Below the pieces are notes generated by a model. It ran no database searches. It was not told the origin of the DNA and worked only from the letters and a program-made list of their open reading frames with translations. 64,000 nucleotides of DNA. Origin: Chionomys nivalis (lineage: Eukaryota; Chordata; Mammalia; Rodentia; Cricetidae). The stretch is taken from the NCBI RefSeq assembly GCF_950005125.1, contig NC_080106.1:20416001-20480000 (forward strand). The letters run 5' to 3'. Within the stretch, counting starts at the first letter, position 1. Each line of letters starts with the position of its first letter. Below are positions 23,865 through 34,422 of this stretch, piece by piece. The translations under genes and the position numbers were made by a program.

Positions 23865-23930
23865 CTTGGGTTCGCGGCGAGCTCGACGCACCCGCCGGCG
23901 ACGTGTATTTAAATGAGGGGGCGGGGCCGC
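23865..23930 (-). promoter_or_regulatory. GLG1: GLG1 core promoter and short 5' UTR
   Basis: Upstream of the GLG1 start codon lie a TATA-like palindrome TATTTAAAT (23906-23914) and, just beyond it, a GC box GGGGGCGGGGCC (23917-23928). With usual TATA spacing, transcription would begin about 15-20 bases before the ATG, giving a very short 5' UTR. This is inference from spacing only; no start-site data are visible. The surrounding 23.15-24.05 kb is rich in CpG by eye. Confidence 0.6.
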
Positions 23931-24489
23931 GGGCGTGAGTTGGCGTGGCTCCTCCCCGGAGGGTGGTAGAGCCCACGGCACGGTGAGGGCGGAGGGTGCC
24001 CGGCGAAGGGCCCACGCCCTGAACCCGGCTGGCGGGAAAGTGGTTTTCCTTCCCGGAGGAGCTGCTGGGGCTGTTTAGGAAACCTGGGTAGGAGCACTGT
24101 GGTCTCATTTCTTAATCGTCGTCGTGAAAAAGAAAAGAAATGAATTTAGGCTGCCACAACCAAGATGGCTGGTGGAATATTTTGCCGGTTCAGAGACTTG
24201 AGAGGAAGAGGGATAGAAAACTTTGTGTGTATAGAGATGAACTTCAAAACCAGATGTATCCCGATATCTGAGAGCCTCATTTTGCGCCTGACCGCCCTTA
24301 ACTAGAGAATCAAATGGCAATTGAATAAAGGTTAAGCGCACATAAATCATAATACTTGCTCTTGGGCTTTCCGGGTGATCGCTCAAATGTGAAGTAAAAC
24401 TGTGAACATTAGGAATAAAAAGAAGGAGAGGCTGATGATGTAAGTCAATTGGTAGTTTGTGTAGCATGCACAAAACCGTGGGTTTGCCA

Positions 24490-24632
24490 GGTCGGGGTGG
24501 CACACGCCTTTTAATCCCAGCACTTGGGAGACAGAGGCAGGCGGATTCTGTGAATTTGAGGCCAGCCTGGTCTACAAGAGCTAGTTCCAGGACAGACTCC
24601 AATGCTACAGAGAAACCCTGTCTCGAAAAACC
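24490..24632 (+). mobile_element. B1 with GA-microsatellite tail
   Basis: B1 plus a GA array lie together between caaaaccgtgggtttg (24471-24486) and caaagccgtgggtttg (24747-24762), a 16-bp duplication with one mismatch. Confidence 0.92.
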
Positions 24633-24690
24633 GAGAGGAGAGAGAGGAGAGAGAGAGGAGAGAGAGAGGGGAGAGAGAGAGAGAGGAGAG

Positions 24691-24742
<52 letters not shown>
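24633..24742. repeat. (GA)n/(GGAGA)n microsatellite fused to a B1 tail
   Basis: About 110 bases of GAGA with GGAGA variants, starting exactly where the B1 at 24490 would have its A-rich tail and ending just before its target-site duplicate. Confidence 0.93.
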
Positions 24743-24746
<4 letters not shown>

Positions 24747-24779
24747 CAAAGCCGTGGGTTTGATCCTCAGCACCTCATA

Positions 24780-26222
24780 AACCCGTGTGGTGCATATGCC
24801 TGTGATCTAACACTTCAGGAGGTGAAGGCAGGAGTTTGAGGCCATTATGAGACTGTTTCAAAAAAAGAGTAAGGAAAATATCTGGCCTGTAACACGAAGT
24901 TCCAAAAGCTATTGGGAATAGTATTAAACTTGTGAGGGCCTTTGCCTGAAAATCTTAGTGAAGAACCAGAATTTAGACACACACACACACACACACACAC
25001 ACCGTTTTTGAAACACTATTACATGGTCCTTGCTTACTTGAAACTCACTACTTAGACCAAGCTGGTCTCTAACTTACAGATACCCACCTGCCTCTGCCTC
25101 TGCCGGCTGTAAGCCACTAAGCCCAACCAGGTTAAGCCTGTGTCAGCAAATATTTTTGTTGACCTATATGCAACTACACACTAGTGACCCTTCCTTAGGA
25201 TGAGAGCTTCACACTCCAGGAAGCCTCTGCACATCCAACGGTTAGGTTCTAATTCAGTTGAGAAATACTTTGTAGTGAGGGGAGATACTAGTGGTTCTGT
25301 ACAGAGATACTTAATGAACTGCCCAGAATGAAACTAGTCTGCAGACAGTGTCCAACTAGAACCCCTGAGCCTTCCCATCCCGGGTGCACTTTCCTCCCAG
25401 TTCAGCAATTCAGAATGTTAGTGGTAAATGCAGACAACTTGAGACATGAAATCTCTACTGATCAGCATATTTAAAAAATACAGTTTAACAGAAGTGGAAA
25501 GCTAGGAAAATAGCTAAGAGTTAAGAGCACAGGCAGCTCTTCCACAGAACTGGAATTAGATCCAGGACCCACATGGCAGCTACAAAACACAAACAAACAA
25601 ACAAACAAAACCATAATGGCGGAAGTGGCACATGTCTTTAATATCAGCACTTGGGAGACAGAGGCAAGTGGATCTCCGAGGCCAGCCTGGTCTATGAGAG
25701 CTAGTTCCACAGAAACCCTATCTCAAAAAAACAAAACAAAACAAAAAACTGTAACTGCAGTTCCAGGGGCTCCAATGCCCTCTTCTGGCTTCTGTGGGTA
25801 CTGCATGCACACAGTGCACAGACACTCATGCAGGCAAAACACCCATAAACAAATATACATAATAAAAAGCAAAACAGACAAAAAGGTGTAGTGGAGCATG
25901 ACTTTAATCCCAGCACTCAGGAGGCTGAAGTAGATAGAACTCTGTGAGTTTGATGCCAGCCAGATAGATAGACGTAGCATGTGTCTGTCAGTCCAGCCAG
26001 AGATACAGTGAAGACCCTGTCTCAAAAAAAGAACCAACTAAAACTACAGCTTCTGCTGTTCTGAAACCATAAACAGAGCCGGGCAGTGATGGCACATGCC
26101 TTTAATCCCAGCACTTGGGAGGCAGAGGCAGGCGGATCTCTGTGAGTTTGAGGCCAGCCTGGTCTACAAGAGCTAGTTCCAGGATAGACTCTAACAAGAA
26201 ACCCTGTCTCAAAAAAAACAAA
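24780..26222. mobile_element. SINE cluster: old B1 and B3
   Basis: Old B1 at 24780-24870, B1 minus at 25010-25115, B3 fragments at 25498-25600 and 25745-25870, B1 plus at 25614-25735, 25888-26030 and 26079-26222. Confidence 0.78.
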
Positions 26223-26479
26223 AAACAAACAAACAAACAAAAAGACTAGAATCAGAGGAGCTGGCATACAGGTTTAAGCACCAGGAAAGGAAACCCCTAA
26301 GAACAGTCTGTAGGTCAAACTGCCCACTGTGGTTGGCCCTGGTCTCTATCTCTACGAATGGAAGTATGTTTGCATTTCCCCAGCACTTCCCCTGGTTACT
26401 ACCACAGAATTATCTGGAGGCTCCCTTAAACTTAATCATGGATAAAAGTAGCTCAGGATGGACTGGATATATATATATT

Positions 26480-26636
26480 GTTTTGTTTTTTGTTTTTTGA
26501 GACAGGTTTCTCTGTGGTTTTGGAGCCTGTCCTGGAACTAGCTCTTGTAGACCAGGCTGGTCTCGAACTCACAGAGATCCGCCTGCCTCTGCCTCCCAAG
26601 TGCTGGGATTAAAGGCGTGTGCCACCACCGCCTGGC
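26480..26636 (-). mobile_element. Young B1, minus
   Basis: Full-length, near consensus, flanked by tggata-t-atat type sequence on both sides (imperfect duplicate near 26459 and 26637). Confidence 0.9.
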
Positions 26637-27089
26637 TTGGATAAATATATTTCATAGTGTTCGCATGACATACATAAGTCTCCAACAGCTACATCACCAG
26701 AAGTCCTGGAGGTTACTAAGGGCCATTAATTTTCCATACTGGGTCTGCAAGTGCTCAGATAACAAGTGGGAGATTATTTTCAGCCAGTCTAAGGCTAGAG
26801 ATGGACAGTCTGCGTAGAAACGGCAATGGTTGCCTATCTTTCATTTTACACTGAGCAAATCCTACACCAAGCCACAGATTGTGTCTAGTGATAGGGAGGA
26901 AGATAAATCTGTCTTAAGGTCTCAGTGACCAAGAAACAAGACACTGAGAAATCTGGGAACCTGGCCAGCTCAGGCTGTGTCCCACAAACCTAGACCTTAC
27001 AGAAGGCATAGACTCCAACCAGTAGAGAGATGGTTGATTTTACTAAGGTCTTCTAGCCCCATTAACTTTTCAGTATAAATTGCACCATT

Positions 27090-27178
27090 TCAGGCCAGGC
27101 ATGGCAGCTCATGCCTGTAATTCCAGCACTTGGGATAGAAGAGCAAGCAAGAGGAGAAACTTGTAAGTTCCAGCTGTC

Positions 27179-27219
<41 letters not shown>

Positions 27220-27735
27220 CACCCGGGCACAGAGCTCAATGGTTTAGAATGTGCTTATGTGCTTAGTATGAAAGATCTTAGGTTCAGTCCCTAGACTTAA
27301 TAAAATACATTACCGCCAGGCGGTGGTGGCGCACGCCTTTAATCCCAGCACTCGGGAGGCAGAGGCAGGCGGATCTCTGTGAGTTCGAGACCAGCCTGGT
27401 CTACAAAGGGAGTTCCAGGACAGGCTCCAAAGCTACAGAGAAACCCTGTCTCGAAAAACCAAAAAAAAAAAAAAAATAAATAAAAAATAAATAAATAAAT
27501 ACATTACCTTTATGAGAACTAGGATGGTTGTGAGCTGGACCTCTGGAAGAACAGTCAGTGTTCTTAATCTCTGAGCCATCTCTCCAGCCCCTTTCTTGGT
27601 TTTTTGAGATAGGGTTTCTCTGTGAAACAGTCCTGGCTGTCCCGGAACTTGCTTTGTAGACCAGGTTGGCTGCAAACTCACAGAGATCTGTCTGCCTTTC
27701 CAGAATGTTGGGAAGCGTGCACCACTACAGCCTAG
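27090..27735. mobile_element. SINE cluster: B1, ID-like, young B1, B2/B1 minus
   Basis: B1 fragment at 27090-27140, ID-like piece at 27222-27300, young B1 plus at 27315-27465 with AAAT tail, B2/B3 minus 5' part at 27520-27592, B1 minus at 27595-27735. Confidence 0.82.
27180..27217. repeat. (AC)n microsatellite
   Basis: A pure AC run. Other AC runs in the window are at about 24978-25003 and 50704-50738. Confidence 0.93.
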
Positions 27736-27815
27736 CTCATTGTACTGTTTTAAGATCCCTGTTTGACTAATGTATTTATTCATTAGGTACTGTTGACCTT
27801 TTTTTTTTTTTTTTT

Positions 27816-28165
27816 AAAGATTTATTTATTTGATGTTAACAGCATTCTCCCGGCACAGCATTCTGTCTGCTTGTGTGTCTGCCCGCCAGGAGAGGGCACC
27901 AGATCTAGTTACAAATGGTTGTGAGCCACCATGTGGGTGCTGGGAAATGAACGCTGGACCTCTAGAAGAGCAGCCAATGCTCTTAAACTCTGAGCCATCT
28001 CTTCAGCCCCTGTTGACCATTTTTGTCTTAGTTTTTGGGACAAGGGCCTTAATACAGAGACCAGGCTGGCTTAGATCTCACTATGTAGCCCAAACTGGCC
28101 TTGGTCTCCAGATACTCTTGCCTTGGCTGCTCAAGGACTGGGATTATAAACAGAATCACCACACC
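27816..28165 (-). mobile_element. B2/B3 and old B1, minus
   Basis: B2/B3-type element at 27816-28012 and diverged B1 at 28025-28165. Confidence 0.83.
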
Positions 28166-28183
28166 TGCTGATGACCATTTTCT

Positions 28184-28350
28184 TTTTTTTTTTTTTTTTT
28201 TTGGTTTTTCGAGACAGGGTTTCTCTGTGGTTTTGGAGCCTGTCCTGGAACTAGCTCTTGTAGACCAGACTAGTCTCGAACTCACAGAGATCCGCCTGCC
28301 TCTGCCTCCCAAGTGCTGGGATTAAAGGCGTGCACCACCACCGCCCGGCT
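28184..28350 (-). mobile_element. Young B1, minus
   Basis: Inserted at the end of the older B1, with a duplicate gctgatgaccattttct at 28167-28183 and 28348-28364. Confidence 0.94.
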
Positions 28351-28446
28351 GATGACCATTTTCTACATACGCTAGGCACTGCTTAAGAGCTGTCACCTGT
28401 GAGAGATAAACAGGAGAGCTAATAAATGGTAAGACAGTGGACTGTG

Positions 28447-28790
28447 TTGGTTGGTGCACATCTTTAATCCTGGAATTCCAGCACTCAGGAGGCAGAAGCA
28501 GGCAGATTTAGACCAGACTGGTCTATAGAGAGTTCTAGGACAACCAGGGCTACACAAAGAAATCTTGTCGCAAAAACCCAAAAGAATAATAGTACTAATG
28601 ATGGTGTAAGAATTTCAAATAGGCCGGGCGGTGGTGGCGCACGCCTTTAATCCCAGCACTCGGGAGGCAGAGGCAGGCGGATCTCTGTGAGTTCGAGACC
28701 AGCCTGGTCTACAAGAGCTAGTTCCAGGACAGGCTCCAAAACCACAGAGAAACCCTGTCTCGAAAAACCAAAAAAAAAAAAAAAAAAAGA
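28447..28790 (+). mobile_element. Old B1 and young B1
   Basis: Diverged B1 at 28447-28585; near-consensus B1 at 28623-28790 with a tail of 18 A or more. Confidence 0.9.
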
Positions 28791-29744
28791 TTTATTTATA
28801 GAGAATTGTGAGTGCCATCTGGGTGCTCCCCCAAGTCCATCTTCCTTCACAGCAGGAGGGGACATGATGTTTAGGTTTATATAATATCCAAGAGTTATGC
28901 ACAGCTAAACAATTCCAGTTAAGGGGTTAAGTCCTGGCCATCACTGACCCATTTTTCTCTTGACTTCACTCTCTTCAAGGTGGTCTGATAATTTGTCAGA
29001 ACTGTATGGTTGTGCCCTCCCCATCAAGTACCCCCCAAGTTTCCCCTCTACCGCTCCAGATGGTACCAGGCTTTAGCCTTTCCTTTTCCCAGCCTGAGAT
29101 TCCTTGGAAAAACTACAATTTCTTAGAGTCCATTGTTTGAAAAGTCTGGTGGCCAAAGAAAGGGACATATGTCTTGTTAGAATAACTTCACTCCTGCCAG
29201 ATCATTACATAACAACAAATAAACCAAACTAATACAAACAGGAACAAACACCCTCTCCCCAAATAAACAAATTTCAAGTGAAGGAAAACCACAGAAAAGA
29301 GCTTTAAAAAAAAAAATATGTGAATGAATTCCTCCTGAGTCACAGGCTAAATTTTAAAGGGGCAGGCACAGAGCAAGGCTCCAAATGCCCCAGCAAACAA
29401 TAGCTGCGGGAGTAGTGAACTGAATGGAGCTTTCAGTGGCTCTAGAATGCCGGAAGACATTGATTGACTTTAGGGTTTAAAACCATGCTGAGATACAAGT
29501 AGCCTTGGGTAAACACCTCAGCTGAGGCTTCAGAAAGGCAGCACCCTAGAAATGAAAGCCATGGACCAGTAGGACAGACACCTTAGGAAGGACCTTGTCC
29601 TAGAGTAAAGGGCAAAACTACAATAGATCAGCCATTATAAGTCTTCAAATATTCTCTAGTCAGATCAAGGTTATCCGTTACTACTTCGCATTCTGTGCAC
29701 AAGAAGAAAACCTTTTCTAGAAAAGAAGTATTTTTGTCTGCATT

Positions 29745-30318
29745 TTTAAAAATTTATTTATTATGTATACAGTATTCTATCTGTGTGTATGCCTGAGGGC
29801 ACCAGACCTTATTACAGATAGTTGTGAGCCACCATGTGGTTGCTGGGAATTGAACTAAGGACCTTTAGAAAAGCAGGCAATGCTCTTAACTGCTGAGCCA
29901 TCTCTCCAGCCCCCTGTATGCATTATTTTTTTAAATGTATTATTATTTTATGTGCATTAATGTTTTGCCTGCAGGTAAGTTCATGCAAAGAAGTCAGATC
30001 CCATATAATGGAGTCATAGACAGTTATGAGCTACCATGTGGGTGCTGGTGCTGGGAATTGAACCCGTGTCATTTAGAAGAGCAGACAGTGCTCTTAACCT
30101 CTGAGCCACCTCTCCAGTCCCTGTATGCATTATTCTTGTATGTTTTGTTGTGGTGTTTGGTTTGCTTTTGTGGGAATTTTTGTTTTTGAGAGTGTCTCAC
30201 TGTATAGCCCTAACTAGCCTGGAACTCAATACACAGATCAAGTTGCCCTCAAACTCAGAGATCCTCCTGCCTCTGTCTCCCAAGTGCTAGGGTTAAAGGC
30301 GTGCGCACCACTGCCTAG
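29745..30318 (-). mobile_element. B2, B3 and B1, all minus
   Basis: B2 at 29745-29913, B3 at 29925-30120, B1 at 30150-30318; another old B1 minus is at about 30325-30420. Confidence 0.87.
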
Positions 30319-30689
30319 TCACAAGCCAGGTTGTTCTTAAGGATGACTTTGAACTGGTCATTGTGCCTCCACCTTGAGTTAGAATTATAGGCAGGCACCA
30401 CCACCACCACGCCTAGCTGTCCTTCCTCTTATCAGGGAAACACAAGTTAGTAGCTGGGGCTTTTCCTGACACTAAGAAAGAGGGGAAATTGAGGAAGAGG
30501 CATGCTTGCCTAGTGATACTAAGTACATTATCTTAACAGTTAAGGCATCCCCTTCCTGAGAGGATATGGAACCAGGGCCACTGGGGTAAATCAAGTCCCA
30601 GAACTTCACCAGGTTTAGATTCTGTTTCTCTCCTCCCCATTGTCATCATTTCCCATCTGTACCTGGGTACAACCAGTTGAGATCTATTG

Positions 30690-31285
30690 CTAGGCAGGGG
30701 TCAGGTGTTTTGTGTTTTGAGACACAGTCTCATAGAGCCCAGACTGGCCTCACAGACTCAGTATCCAGTGAAGGAGGTCTTGAACCCCTTCAATCCTCTT
30801 GGCTCCACCTCCCAAGTACTAGGATTGCAGGTGGGCATTTACCACACCTGGCTTTGAACAATCAATTTTTTAGGCCACATTTAACAGAAAAGACTTGAAG
30901 GTGGGTTGTGGTGGTGCACGCCTTTAATCCCAGCACTCAGGAAGCAGAGGCAGGAGGATCTCTGTGAGTTTGAGGCCAGCCTGGTCTAGAGCAAGTTCCA
31001 GGACAGGCTTCAAAGCTATAGAGAAGGGGGGAGTGGGAGGGAAATGGGAGGAGGGGAGGAGGTGGAAATTTTTAATTAAATAATAGTTAAAAAAAGTTAC
31101 AGAGAAACTATCTTGAAAAACAAACATTGGCCGGGTGGTGGTGGTGCATGCCTTTAATCCCAGCACTTGGGAGGCAGAGGCAGGTGGATCTCTGTGAGTT
31201 CGAGACCAGCCTGGTCTACAAGAGCTAGTTCCAGGACAGGCTCCAAAACCACAGAGAAACCCTGTCTCGAAAAACCAAAAAAAGA
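30690..31285. mobile_element. Old B1 minus, split B1 plus, young B1 plus
   Basis: B1 minus at 30690-30860. B1 plus at 30901-31120, whose 3' part is separated by a G-rich/A-rich insert at 31021-31095. Young B1 plus at 31130-31285. Confidence 0.85.
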
Positions 31286-31304
31286 AAAAAGAAAAACAAA
31301 CAAA

Positions 31305-31379
31305 AGAGAGAGAGAGAGGGAGGGAGGGAGGGAGGGAGGGAGGGAGGGAGGGAGGGAGGGAGGGAGGGAGGGAGGGAGA
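31305..31379. repeat. (GA)n then (GGGA)n microsatellite after a B1
   Basis: A short GAGA run followed by about 15 GGGA units, grown from the tail of the B1 at 31130. Runs of GGG spaced by one A fit the G-quadruplex pattern on the plus strand. Confidence 0.93.
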
Positions 31380-31934
31380 AGACTCACATCACTTCTACAA
31401 AGCTGAGCAGCTCTCTTCTTAAGGCGTCAATTCTAATGCTGATAGCATTTAAGTCAGACGCTAGGGTCTATAAGAAGCCAGAGTTTGAAGGTATAGCAAT
31501 TTTACTTTTTTGTAGACAAGCTCTCATTGTATAATCTAGGTAGTCAGGATGCTCAGAGCTTCTAATTATAACTTTAATTGTAACCTTATCCAATTGTTGG
31601 CAATGCACAGAGCTTTGCCTAGATAGAGCTCCAAGTCTTTTTAACTGTTTTTTTTTTTTTTTTCCAAAACAGGGCCATCGTCTTCAAATCCTATTTTCCC
31701 CTCTATGTTCATCACTTCCTCTATCTAATTCAGATGTAGTTGTGGCCACACCGAGCCTCTAGGTCAGTCTTTCTGCCTAGTGTTCACTGTTGGATAAACA
31801 GTGCTCAACAATGTATATGGCTGTTGTATTTTTCAGCATAAAGGTTATCTGCCTACATTGTCCTGGAGACAGAAACCTGGAGTCAAAACGAGCTTTTACA
31901 TTTTACCATTTCAAATTTTAAAAAGGTTTCTACT

Positions 31935-32475
31935 CGTGCTTTGCCTGATGTTATGTATGTGCACTGGATATCAGAAGGCACTGGATTCCCTGGAACTTAG
32001 TTATGGATAGTTGTGGGATCATAGGAACTGGACCCAGATCCTCTCAAAGCAGCAAGGGCCTTCTCTCCAGCACTCCCAGGTTTTAAATAGTCTAAGTAGA
32101 GCGGAAGAAGCAGGACACATAAAGCTGAAGCCCCATGTGCATGCCATTTCCTTTGGTGGGGGGTAGGTAAAGGGGACACACAGGGGTATTTCTCTCCATG
32201 CTTACCTTGAACTTGAGATCCTCCTGCACAGCCTCTAGAATGCTGGCATGCCTGGTTTTAATTTCATTATAATTTTAAAACCATCTCTTCCTTGAAGATA
32301 ATGAGTAATTCAAATTCTTTATCCATTAGGAATGTACTTTGTACTCCTTTGATCCCAATACTTGGGAGACAGAGGTAGGTGGATCTCTCCTAGTTCAAGG
32401 CCAGTCTGGTCCATGTAGGTAGCTACAAGGTGAGTTCCAGACCAGCCAGGGTAGATACACAATAACTTAAAAAAT
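31935..32475. mobile_element. Old B3 minus and old B1 plus
   Basis: B3 minus at 31935-32072, a B1 minus remnant near 32180-32260, B1 plus at 32330-32475. Confidence 0.72.
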
Positions 32476-32790
32476 AAAAATGCTATTAGAATACTTAGCA
32501 ATTGGGATTGATTTCCACCTCAGAACTCCCTTTCCTTCAAACACTTGGCTTTGTAATAACAGTATTGTTATACCTTTAGATTCTTCTTGGAACCCAGTAT
32601 TTTTATTTGTTGCTCAACTGGAAGACATTTCCAGCTTTTCCAGTCTGCAGAGTATGTTTGTACCTACAGAATCCTGATCTGAACAGAACAGACAATCTGG
32701 ATAAGAGGCTAGAACTGTGCTGAGTGGGTGGAACCCAAGGGCCTATACATGCTCATCACTAATACCCGTCCAAGTATTGACAGGTAATTT

Positions 32791-32949
32791 TTTTTTTTTT
32801 TTTGGTTTTTCAAGACAGGGTTTCTCTGTGGCTTTGGAGCCTGTCCTGGAACTAGCTCTGTAGACCAGGCTGGTCTCGACCTCCCAGAGATCCGCCTGCC
32901 TCTGCCTCCCGAGTGCTGGGATTAAAGGCATGTGCCACCATCGCCCGGC
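32791..32949 (-). mobile_element. Young B1, minus
   Basis: Flanked by ttgacaggtaattt at 32777-32790 and 32950-32963. Confidence 0.94.
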
Positions 32950-33270
32950 TTGACAGGTAATTTAAAAAATAAATTGCTTCCATCCTTCCTCAATTGAGCA
33001 GTAACAGGAAGCCGGCAAGCATGAAAGTCTGAGGAGTATATCCTTACTGTAAAACTCAATCTGGCCTGAAACTTGTGATCCTCCAGCCTCAGATTCCGGA
33101 GTGCTGGGATTACAGGTATGTGTTTCCATACTGGCTGACTGAAGAGGCAAATGCAGCTTCCAATTAGCAACGGCAAAAAAGAACTGGCAGCTGGAGCCTT
33201 ACCAGTTTAGACAAAATATTTACATTGGGCACAGTGGAGCACACCTGCAAGTACATCTGTGTGCTTGGCA

Positions 33271-33543
33271 GATATAGGTAGAAGGAAGGTTATATAGATA
33301 TAGGTAGAAGGAAGGTTATATAGATATAGGTAGGAGGGTTATATAGATATAGGTAGAAGGAGGGTTATATAGATATAGGTAGAAGGAGGGTTATATAGAT
33401 ATAGGTAGGAGGGTTATATAGATATAGGTAGAAGGAAGGTTATATAGATATAGGTAGAAGGAGGGTTATATAGATATAGGTAGAAGGAGGGTTATATAGA
33501 TATAGGTAGAAGGAGGGTTATATAGATATAGGTAGAAGGAGGG
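33271..33543. repeat. 26-bp minisatellite, 11 copies
   Basis: Units start with gatataggta at 33271, 33297, 33323, 33346, 33372, 33398, 33421, 33447, 33473, 33499 and 33525. Most are 26 bases (gatataggta, gaaggaggg or gaaggaagg, then ttatata); the third and sixth are 23 bases with the same 3-base loss. It begins about 250 bases beyond the RFWD3 poly(A) signal. Confidence 0.95.
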
Positions 33544-33789
33544 TCAGTTTTTCCTGTGTGGGGAAAGTCCAGCCTGTGCTACAAGAGACTCTGATTCAGT
33601 AGCAGTAAATCAGACAAATAAATAGACAGTAAATTAAATGCTTACTTCAGGTCTAGTGGCTCACCCTGTGTGACTCAAATCCAGTACTGGGTCCAACAGA
33701 GAATATACTAGAGTAGGATTATGCCCCTCCCTCTCCCAAGAGGTAGGTATACTCTGGTAGACACAGGCACAAGACAGGGAAGTTGATGT

Positions 33790-34387
33790 TATCCATGGCA
33801 AATCCTTTATTTTGCTAATATTACAACATAGAAACACAGCAAATATTCAGAAATTCCAAAGTATTATGATAGTATTTAAAAACAAACGTCCTGCTGGTGC
33901 TAAGATTAGAGTCTGGGTCTAGAGACGAAAGTTCCTGCAAGTAGGGGTAGGAGGGGAAGGTTTTCTTTAGACAATCAGTCCATCATGTGAATCTGCTTCC
34001 AAATCACAGATTTGGGTTTCTGATCCAGCTCAGCAGTAGAGCAAAAACTCAACAACTGTGAGGTCCTGGCCAAATTTATTGTGGAAATGCAAAACGTGTC
34101 AAAGCTTGATATTTATTTTAGCTTCTGTGGTAGTAAACTTAACCAGTCAGCCTTAGTTAAACATTCTTCAAGGCAAGTCAAACTCTAATCCTGCCCCATA
34201 CCAACCTGACACCCGGCGCTTTCTCTGTGGCCACCTGCTGAAGTTCCCCAAGTTCTATCTAATTTCAGTTCTATCCTGCTGAAGTTCCAGGTCTAGGCAG
34301 CTACTTTTAAAAGCGCGGGAGAGAGGGGGGCTTTTTCCCCAAGCTGTGGAAGCCGACATCTTTAAAGCTTTAAAATTAAAACAAAGC

Positions 34388-34422
<35 letters not shown>

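Larger units (their letters stand above)
23150..24060. other. GLG1: CpG-rich island over GLG1 exon 1
   Basis: By eye this stretch has dense CG dinucleotides and high GC content compared with the AT-rich flanks. It covers the GLG1 promoter, exon 1 and the start of intron 1, as expected for a broadly expressed mammalian gene. The edges are approximate because I did not compute observed/expected ratios. Confidence 0.75.
24061..33770. other. Intergenic spacer between GLG1 and RFWD3
   Basis: About 9.7 kb separates the GLG1 promoter from the RFWD3 3' end. Both genes are on the minus strand, so RFWD3 transcription runs toward the GLG1 promoter. It holds many SINEs and simple repeats, listed separately. 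The largest stretch without a recognisable repeat is 28796-29740, about 0.95 kb, where I see no open reading frame of note, RNA gene or known repeat; 24190-24470, 25200-25480 and 26640-27080 are similarly plain. A regulatory role cannot be judged from one sequence. Confidence 0.8.

Noticed and set aside
23152..24108. 318-codon open frame over GLG1 exon 1
   Set aside because: A different reading frame of the GC-rich GLG1 exon and promoter, with Ala runs made by the CAG repeat; the true frame is the signal-peptide one ending in QDVRE.
24105..24773. 222-codon minus-strand open frame
   Set aside because: It is the translated GA microsatellite (Ser-Leu runs) joined to a B1 element and unique sequence; no family resemblance.
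33271..33543. Regularly spaced repeats resembling a CRISPR array
   Set aside because: The units are directly adjacent without unique spacers and the DNA is mammalian; it is a minisatellite.
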